A program made the position numbers and the translations under genes. Shown piece after piece: positions 5,807 through 10,476 of a DNA stretch of 10,476 nt (its first letter is position 1; each line of letters starts with the position of its first letter). The notes under the pieces were generated by a model, which worked only from the letters and a program-made list of their open reading frames with translations, was not told the DNA's origin and made no database searches. This DNA is from Actinomycetes bacterium (GTDB lineage Bacteria; Actinomycetota; Actinomycetes; Actinomycetales; Cellulomonadaceae). Where the stretch lies: positions 1 through 10,476 of the forward strand of contig JAEZAR010000026.1 of the NCBI GenBank assembly GCA_023430425.1. The letters are read 5' to 3'.

Positions 5807-7012
5807 ATGCGCGTCGACCTGCTGACCAGGGAGTACCCGCCGCACGTGTACGGCGGCGCCGGGGTGCACGTGACCGAGCTCGCGGCGGTCCTGCGCCACC
5901 ACGTCGAGGTGCAGGTGCGCTGCTTCGAGGGGCCGCGTGACCTGCCCGGCGTCACGGGCTACGACGTGCCCGCGGGGCTCGCGGAGCACAACCCCGCGCT
6001 GCGCACGCTCGGCGTGGACCTCCTCATGGCGGCCGACGTCGCCGGCGCCGACCTGGTCCACTCCCACACGTGGTACGCCAACCTGGGCGGGCACCTGGCG
6101 GGCCTGCTGCACGGCGTCCCGCACGTCGTCACCGCGCACAGCCTCGAGCCGCTGCGACCGTGGAAGGCCGAGCAGCTCGGCGGCGGCTACGCCCTGTCCG
6201 CGTGGGCGGAGCGGACCGCCTACGAGCAGGCGGACGCGGTGATCGCCGTGAGCGGCGGGATGCGCGACGACATCCTGCGGGTCTACCCGCACGTCCACCC
6301 GGACCGGGTGCACGTGGTGCACAACGGCATCGACCTCGCCGGGTGGCAGCGCCCCACCGGGGCCGCGGCCGCGGAGGCCGAGCAGACGGCGCGCACCTTC
6401 GGCGTCGACCCCGACCGGCCCGCCGTCGTCTTCGTGGGGCGGATCACCCGGCAGAAGGGGCTCGCGTACCTGCTGCGCGCGGCGGAGCAGCTGCCCGACG
6501 ACGTCCAGCTCGTCCTCTGCGCGGGCGCGCCGGACACCCCCGAGATCGCGCGCGAGGTCGCCGGGCTCGTCGAGGACCTGCGCACGCGGCGGGCCGGCGT
6601 GGTCTGGATCTCCCAGCACCTGCCGCGCGCCGAGCTCATCTCCGTGCTGAGCGCCGGCACCGTGTTCGTCTGCCCGTCGGTCTACGAGCCGCTCGGCATC
6701 GTCAACCTGGAGGCCATGGCCTGCGGCCTGCCCGTCGTCGGCACCGCGACCGGTGGGATCCCCGAGGTGGTCGACGACGGGGTCACGGGCTGGCTGGTCC
6801 CGATCGAGCAGGTCGCCGACGGGACCGGCACGCCGGTCCACCCCGACCGCTTCGTGGCGGACCTCGGCGCCACCCTCGCCGAGGCCGTCGCCGACCCGGT
6901 GCGCGCCGCACGGATGGGCGAGGCGGCGCGCCGCCGCGTCGAGGACCACTTCGCGTGGGAGGCGATCGCGGAGGAGACCCTGCGGGTGTACCGGTCGGTG
7001 CTCGAGGGCTGA
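5807..7012 (+). CDS. glgA: GT4-family glycogen synthase / alpha-maltose-1-phosphate synthase
   Basis: A 401-residue glycosyltransferase with the GT-B fold. N-terminal half: LLTREYPPHVYGGAGVHV (5-22, the glycine-rich donor/acceptor loop), VHSHTWYANL at 84-93, TAHSLEPLRPWK at 109-120 and AVSGGMRDDIL at 147-157. C-terminal half: VHNGID at 171-176, VFVGRITRQKG at 208-218 and the nucleotide-sugar site PSVYEPLGIVNLEAMACG at 290-307 with the E-x7-E pair E294/E302. This is the actinobacterial type, shorter than the roughly 480-residue GT5 GlgA of E. coli. The mycobacterial relative, GlgM, uses ADP-glucose and glucose-1-phosphate to make maltose-1-phosphate for the GlgE pathway. Whether this protein acts as GlgM or elongates glucan directly cannot be told from sequence, and no glgE or glgB lies nearby. 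Divergence from glgC gives it its substrate supplier; the start follows from the -10 spacing. Confidence 0.92.
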   Translation: MRVDLLTREYPPHVYGGAGVHVTELAAVLRHHVEVQVRCFEGPRDLPGVTGYDVPAGLAEHNPALRTLGVDLLMAADVAGADLVHSHTWYANLGGHLAGLLHGVPHVVTAHSLEPLRPWKAEQLGGGYALSAWAERTAYEQADAVIAVSGGMRDDILRVYPHVHPDRVHVVHNGIDLAGWQRPTGAAAAEAEQTARTFGVDPDRPAVVFVGRITRQKGLAYLLRAAEQLPDDVQLVLCAGAPDTPEIAREVAGLVEDLRTRRAGVVWISQHLPRAELISVLSAGTVFVCPSVYEPLGIVNLEAMACGLPVVGTATGGIPEVVDDGVTGWLVPIEQVADGTGTPVHPDRFVADLGATLAEAVADPVRAARMGEAARRRVEDHFAWEAIAEETLRVYRSVLEG

Positions 7013-7023
7013 GCGCGGCTCAG
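7009..7023. terminator. Hairpin containing both stop codons of convergent genes
   Basis: CTGAGC, GCG, GCTCAG form a perfect 6-bp stem with a three-base loop. The left arm holds the TGA of the glycogen synthase gene (7010-7012) and the right arm holds the TCA, the minus-strand stop of the next gene (7020-7022). It probably ends both transcripts, though no T-run follows. Confidence 0.5.
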
Positions 7024-7793
7024 GCGCCGACGACGAGGGTCGCCGCGCACATCGCCCGGCGCGCGGCGTGGTCGACGTGGCGCAGCGCGGCCGTGCGCTG
7101 GTCGGCCTGCCAGAGGTTGACCGCCCCGCCGTCGTCCGCCGTGGCCAGGTCGACGATCCGTCGCAGCCGTGCCGCGAGGGCCAGGACGCGCGCGCGGCGC
7201 GGCTCGAGGCCCCGCGGGAACGCGGATGTGTCCGGCTCGGCCCGCATCCACGCCAGCGCCTCGACGGCGTCGTCCCGCCACCGGGCGACGTCGAGGGAGT
7301 CGAGCGCCTCGGTCGCGGTGCGCAGGGCCTCGCGCAGGTCGCGCTCGGCGTCGGCGAGGGAGCCGACGGTCGCCACGACCCCGAGCGTCCACGGCGAGAC
7401 GCGGCAGGTGCGCCAGCGCACCAGGTTGCCGGGCTCGACCGGGCTGCCGAAGGGGGTGACCTCGGGGACGGCGGCGAAGTGCTCGTCGCCGAGGGCGACG
7501 AGGACGCATTCGCCGGCGTCGACGGCACCGTTGCTCACCTCCGGCGGCACCCCGACCACGTCGCCCGGGACGGGCAGCACGGCGGCCGCCTGGACGCCCG
7601 GCACGCCCCACGCGCGCACGAGGTCCGCGAGCGGGCCGTCCGGGAGGCCGGCGCCGCCGTCGGCGGTGGTGTGCGGCTCGTCGTCACCCTGCACACCGGC
7701 GACGGCGTGCTCGGCGACCGACGCCGAGCCGCGGACGTGCGGCAGCCACGCGGCCAGGTGCACCGACCGCGGCAGGTGAAGCAGGGGCGCCAC
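7020..7793 (-). CDS. Conserved-looking hypothetical protein
   Basis: A 257-residue protein that I do not recognise. It starts at GTG (7791-7793), six bases after a TAGGTT -10 box, and ends seven bases from the convergent glycogen synthase gene. The N-terminal half is Val/Ala/Gly-rich (LHLPRSVHLAAWLPHVRG at 5-22; VPGVQAAAVLPVPGDVVGVP around 63-82) and reads like a compact alpha/beta domain. The C-terminal half is helical and rich in Arg, Ala and Glu, ending in NLWQADQRTAALRHVDHAARR before the final Cys/Ala segment. No signal peptide, strong membrane helix or known catalytic motif is visible. In M. tuberculosis, as I recall, a minus-strand hypothetical gene (Rv1486c) precedes the nfeD-like/stomatin-like pair downstream of fabG1-inhA. 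This gene has a comparable orientation and neighbourhood and may be its counterpart, which is untested. Codon use is like that of its neighbours. Confidence 0.72.
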   Translation of the reverse strand: MAPLLHLPRSVHLAAWLPHVRGSASVAEHAVAGVQGDDEPHTTADGGAGLPDGPLADLVRAWGVPGVQAAAVLPVPGDVVGVPPEVSNGAVDAGECVLVALGDEHFAAVPEVTPFGSPVEPGNLVRWRTCRVSPWTLGVVATVGSLADAERDLREALRTATEALDSLDVARWRDDAVEALAWMRAEPDTSAFPRGLEPRRARVLALAARLRRIVDLATADDGGAVNLWQADQRTAALRHVDHAARRAMCAATLVVGA

Positions 7794-7799
7794 CGGGTC

Positions 7800-7805
7800 A
7801 ACCTA
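7800..7805 (-). promoter_or_regulatory. -10 box of the 7793 minus-strand gene (leaderless)
   Basis: The minus strand reads TAGGTT, then six bases (GACCCG), then the GTG start at 7793. This matches the leaderless pattern seen at other genes in the window. Confidence 0.6.
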
Positions 7806-7829
7806 ACCCTGCCGAGCCGGGCCCGACGC

Positions 7830-7861
7830 GCGGACCCGGTGGGCGGGCGGGCCGGGTCCGC
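7830..7861. promoter_or_regulatory. 10-bp perfect inverted repeat in a divergent promoter region (candidate operator)
   Basis: GCGGACCCGG (7830-7839) and CCGGGTCCGC (7852-7861) are exact reverse complements separated by 12 bp. The repeat lies between two divergent leaderless promoters and ends four bases before the TAGGGT -10 box of the ABC gene, covering its -35 region. Since both transcripts should begin at or next to their start codons (7793 and 7878), the repeat is not expected to be in RNA, which favours a protein-binding site. Confidence 0.5.
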
Positions 7862-7865
7862 AGGC

Positions 7866-7871
7866 TAGGGT
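7866..7871 (+). promoter_or_regulatory. -10 box of the ABC ATPase gene (leaderless)
   Basis: TAGGGT followed by six bases (CGGCGC) and the ATG at 7878. No Shine-Dalgarno sequence is present in the six bases, consistent with leaderless translation. Confidence 0.65.
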
Positions 7872-7877
7872 CGGCGC

Positions 7878-8657
<780 letters not shown>

Positions 8658-8671
8658 CGGGTCCTGACCCG
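8658..8671 (+). terminator. Possible hairpin after the ABC ATPase gene
   Basis: CGGGT, CCTG, ACCCG form a perfect 5-bp stem with a 4-base loop immediately after the TGA. No T-run follows, so terminator function is only suggested by position before the next promoter. Confidence 0.35.
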
Positions 8672-8728
8672 GCCGAGCCGCGCCGGCCCAGGGCGGGCGA
8701 GCGCACCCGGCAGGGCGGCCGGCCTCGC

Positions 8729-8734
8729 TAGGAT
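8729..8734 (+). promoter_or_regulatory. Candidate -10 box of the nfeD-SPFH operon
   Basis: TAGGAT fits TANNNT. Transcription would start at about 8741, giving a leader of about 44 nt before the ATG at 8785. Unlike most genes here this one would have a leader, and a Shine-Dalgarno site (GAGGGA, 8775-8780) is present. Confidence 0.55.
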
Positions 8735-8740
8735 CGATCA

Positions 8741-8763
8741 CGCCGGGGGGCCGGCCCCCGGCG
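8741..8763 (+). promoter_or_regulatory. Very strong GC hairpin at the predicted 5' end of the nfeD-SPFH mRNA
   Basis: CGCCGGGGG (8741-8749) and CCCCCGGCG (8755-8763) are perfect 9-bp arms, all G-C pairs, around the loop GCCGG. The arm begins where the TAGGAT promoter should start transcription, so the RNA would open with this stem-loop. It leaves the GAGGGA site single-stranded. Confidence 0.55.
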
Positions 8764-8784
8764 GTGGCGCAGGCGAGGGAGCCG

Positions 8785-9312
8785 ATGGACGGCCAGATCG
8801 AGATCCACTGGGTCTGGTGGCTGATCGCCGCCGTCGGGCTGGGGGTCCTCGAGATCCTCACCCTCGACCTGGTGCTGCTCATGTTCGCGGTGGGCGCCCT
8901 CGGCGCGATCATCGCCAACCTCGCCGGTGCCTCGGTGACGGTGCAGGTGCTCACCTTCGCCGCGACGTCGCTCGTGATGCTCGTCGGCCTGCGGCCGTTC
9001 CTGCTGCGCAACCTGCGCCGGCGCACGCCCGTGGTGGAGACCAACGTGGCCGCGCACGTCGGCCGCCCCGCGATCACCCTGACGGAGGTCACCGAGCGGA
9101 CCGGTCTGGTCAAGCTCGCGGGCGAGGACTGGTCCGCGCGCAGCGCGGTCCCCGGGACGAGCTACCCCGCCGGGACGGACGTGAGCGTGGTCCGGATCGA
9201 CGGGGCCACCGCGCTCATCGGGCCGGCCGCGCCCGCGGGAGCCCCCGATGCGTGGCCCGACGCAGGGACGCAGACCGAGCACGGCCCCGACGACCACGGG
9301 AGGACCGCATGA
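8785..9312 (+). CDS. NfeD-like membrane protein with C-terminal OB-fold domain
   Basis: A 175-residue membrane protein of the short NfeD type, without the N-terminal ClpP-like protease domain of long members. Three hydrophobic segments lie at about 9-24, 27-48 and 52-69, followed by a basic stretch (RPFLLRNLRRR, 70-80) and a soluble domain at about 85-147. That domain has HVGRPAITLTEVTERTGLVKLAGEDWSARS (split at 91-105 and 106-120) and TDVSVVRIDGATALI at 131-145. The G-x-V-x-GE-W-A pattern is typical of the NfeD OB-fold. The Asp/Pro/His-rich tail looks disordered. The ATG at 8785 has GAGGGA four bases upstream; an in-frame GTG at 8764 abuts a strong hairpin and has no ribosome site. The stop overlaps the SPFH start in ATGA, so the two are made together. 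NfeD proteins are known partners of SPFH proteins in membrane microdomains. Confidence 0.88.
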   Translation: MDGQIEIHWVWWLIAAVGLGVLEILTLDLVLLMFAVGALGAIIANLAGASVTVQVLTFAATSLVMLVGLRPFLLRNLRRRTPVVETNVAAHVGRPAITLTEVTERTGLVKLAGEDWSARSAVPGTSYPAGTDVSVVRIDGATALIGPAAPAGAPDAWPDAGTQTEHGPDDHGRTA

Positions 9313-10445
9313 CCGCACTGCTGGCCGGGATCGAGAGCCCCACGATCAGCGCGAACCAGCTGATCATCTACCTCGTGCTGGGCCTGGTCGCCCTGTTCGT
9401 CGTGGTGACCCTGATCCGGGCGGTGAGGATCGTGCCGCAGGCGCAGGCGTACATCATCGAGCGCCTCGGGCGGTACTCGCGCACCCTGGACGCCGGCCTG
9501 CACCTGCTCGTGCCGTTCGTCGACCGCGTGCGCAGCCAGGTCGACCTGCGCGAGCAGGTCGTCTCGTTCGCCCCCCAGCCGGTGATCACCTCGGACAACC
9601 TGGTGGTGTCGATCGACACCGTCATCTACTACCAGGTCACCGACCCCAAGTCCGCGGTGTACGAGATCGCGAACTTCGTCGTCGGCATCGAGCAGCTCAC
9701 CGTGACGACGCTCCGCAACGTCGTCGGCTCGATGGACCTCGAGCAGACCCTCACGAGCCGTGACCAGATCAACGGCCAGCTGCGCGGCGTGCTGGACGAG
9801 GCGACGGGGCGCTGGGGCGTCCGGGTCAACCGCGTCGAGCTGAAGTCGATCGACCCGCCGCAGAGCGTGCAGGGCGCGATGGAGCAGCAGATGCGCGCCG
9901 AGCGCGACCGGCGCGCGGCGATCCTCACCGCCGAGGGCGTGAAGCAGTCGGCGATCCTCACCGCCGAGGGCGAGAAGCAGTCCTCCATCCTGCGCGCCGA
10001 GGGCGCGGCGCAGGCGGCGGTTCTCAAGGCCCAGGGCGAGGCGCGGGCGATCCTGCAGGTCTTCGACGCGATCCACCGCGGCGACGCCGACCCGAAGCTG
10101 CTCGCGTACCAGTACCTGCAGATGCTCCCGGAGATCTCCCGCACCCAGTCCAACAAGGTCTGGTTCATCCCGACCGAGTTCACCACCGCGCTGCGCGCGA
10201 TCAGCAAGGGGTTCGGCGTCGGCGACACGGACGGCGCCCCGGACCTCGGCTCGCGGGCGCCCGGGTCGTCCCCGGTCCGTCCGGAGGACCTCGGACCCTC
10301 GGCGCTGACGGACCCCGCCGAGGCCCTCGCCGAGGCGAGGCGGGTCTCCCAGGCCGCGACGGACGACGCGACGAGCGCGACCACGCGGATGCCGCGGCCG
10401 GACACGGGGGGGCCGGGGATGCCGCCGCCTCCGCCGGAGGGCTGA
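9309..10445 (+). CDS. SPFH/band 7 (stomatin-like) membrane protein
   Basis: A 378-residue protein of the stomatin/paraslipin (QmcA-like) branch. A single N-terminal membrane helix (about 17-38) is followed by the SPFH domain: VRIVPQAQAYIIERLGRYSRTLDAGLH (split 39-52 and 53-65), LVPFVDRVR at 67-75, VDLREQVV at 78-85, PQPVITSDNLVVSID at 89-103, YYQVTDPKSAVYEI at 107-120, TLRNVVGSMDLEQTL at 134-148 and WGVRVNRVELKSIDPP at 169-184. Residues 190-250 form an Ala/Glu/Gln-rich helix with four 11-residue repeats of the type AILTAEGxKQS (204-247), likely the coiled-coil oligomerisation arm. The C-terminus has WFIPTEF (285-291) and a Pro-rich, low-complexity tail ending GMPPPPPEG. GGGAGGA (9298-9304) is the ribosome site, four bases before the ATG. 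Such proteins form large rings organising membrane domains; with NfeD a role in membrane quality or fluidity is likely. Confidence 0.92.
   Translation: MTALLAGIESPTISANQLIIYLVLGLVALFVVVTLIRAVRIVPQAQAYIIERLGRYSRTLDAGLHLLVPFVDRVRSQVDLREQVVSFAPQPVITSDNLVVSIDTVIYYQVTDPKSAVYEIANFVVGIEQLTVTTLRNVVGSMDLEQTLTSRDQINGQLRGVLDEATGRWGVRVNRVELKSIDPPQSVQGAMEQQMRAERDRRAAILTAEGVKQSAILTAEGEKQSSILRAEGAAQAAVLKAQGEARAILQVFDAIHRGDADPKLLAYQYLQMLPEISRTQSNKVWFIPTEFTTALRAISKGFGVGDTDGAPDLGSRAPGSSPVRPEDLGPSALTDPAEALAEARRVSQAATDDATSATTRMPRPDTGGPGMPPPPPEG
9918..10049 (+). repeat. Four 33-bp in-frame repeats inside the SPFH gene
   Basis: Units at 9918-9950, 9951-9983, 9984-10016 and 10017-10049 encode AILTAEGVKQS, AILTAEGEKQS, SILRAEGAAQA and AVLKAQGEARA. 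The first two differ at only two of 33 bases; the others have diverged. The period of 11 residues suits a helical coiled-coil arm. Confidence 0.85.
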
Positions 10446-10459
10446 GCCCCGCGGCTCAG
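10442..10459. terminator. Hairpin overlapping the SPFH stop codon
   Basis: CTGAGCC (10442-10448), loop CCGC and GGCTCAG (10453-10459) form a perfect 7-bp stem. The left arm holds the SPFH TGA, and the right arm holds TCA, a stop on the minus strand, as at 7009-7023. Probably a two-way terminator. Confidence 0.5.
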
Positions 10460-10476
10460 GGCACGTCGGCCAGGCG
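10456..10476 (-). CDS. Possible C-terminal end of a convergent gene (window edge)
   Basis: Read on the minus strand the last 21 bases give RLADVP and then TGA at 10456-10458. The stop sits in the right arm of the hairpin exactly as at the 7009-7023 convergent pair, which is the only reason to propose a gene. Six codons cannot identify a product. Confidence 0.35.
   Translation of the reverse strand, partial: RLADVP

Noticed and set aside
4495..7012. Horizontal acquisition of the glycogen genes as an island.
   Set aside because: Base composition and codon use look the same as in the flanking genes, and no repeats, tRNA or integrase genes border the segment.
5693..7528. A 611-codon minus-strand frame across the glycogen synthase gene.
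   Set aside because: It is antisense to a clear GT4 enzyme with all motifs in place, and its own sequence is compositionally biased with no recognisable domain.
8717..8724. GGCCGGCC palindrome upstream of the nfeD promoter as an operator.
   Set aside because: An 8-bp G/C palindrome is expected by chance in DNA of this composition, and it does not overlap a recognisable -35 box.
8764..8784. GTG at 8764 as the start of the NfeD-like protein.
   Set aside because: It directly follows a 9-bp GC hairpin and has no ribosome site, whereas the ATG at 8785 has GAGGGA just upstream.

Overview
The window is very GC-rich, about three quarters G+C by eye. It is densely packed with housekeeping genes whose translations look actinobacterial: an InhA-like enoyl reductase behind a MabA-like FabG, a DUF3099 protein, an actinobacterial GlgC and a GT4-type glycogen synthase. 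Third codon positions are almost always G or C, and GTG starts are common. A member of the Micrococcales, perhaps a Cellulomonas relative, is my best guess; that is inference from style and gene content. I see no tRNA, rRNA, CRISPR array, transposase, phage gene or integration scar.

Layout. (1) 1-810, minus strand: an operon reading leftwards, DUF3099 membrane protein, then a small Cys/His protein, then a SURF1-family protein cut by the window edge. (2) 1023-3052, plus strand: a fatty-acid operon, fabG - fabI (inhA-like) - sixA-like histidine phosphatase. (3) 3053-3212: an intergenic stretch with a 19-bp tandem repeat and a long inverted repeat sharing one motif. (4) 3213-4463: a DUF1015 protein. 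(5) 4495-7012: glgC (minus) and glgA/glgM (plus), divergent from a 70-bp promoter region; ADP-glucose made by GlgC is the donor for the synthase. (6) 7020-7793, minus: an unrecognised conserved-looking protein. (7) 7878-8657: a stand-alone ABC ATPase resembling ModF. (8) 8785-10445: an NfeD-like membrane protein and an SPFH/stomatin-like protein overlapping by 4 bp, a classic partner pair. (9) The last 21 bases probably hold the end of a convergent minus-strand gene.

The most consistent regulatory theme is leaderless transcription. Five genes (DUF3099, glgC, glgA, the 7793 minus gene and the ABC gene) each have a TANNNT -10 box ending 6-7 nt before the start codon, so their mRNAs should begin at or next to the start codon. 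Two divergent promoter regions carry inverted repeats upstream of both expected transcripts, which makes them candidate operators rather than RNA hairpins. Convergent genes meet in short hairpins that contain the stop codons.

Nothing here is clearly a new defence, mobile or biosynthetic system. The best leads are non-coding: the 3076-3172 repeat cluster, the 7830-7861 palindrome, the 5'-terminal hairpin before nfeD, and the stop-codon hairpins. There is also gene-order similarity to the mycobacterial fabG1-inhA...nfeD-stomatin region, with other genes placed in between.
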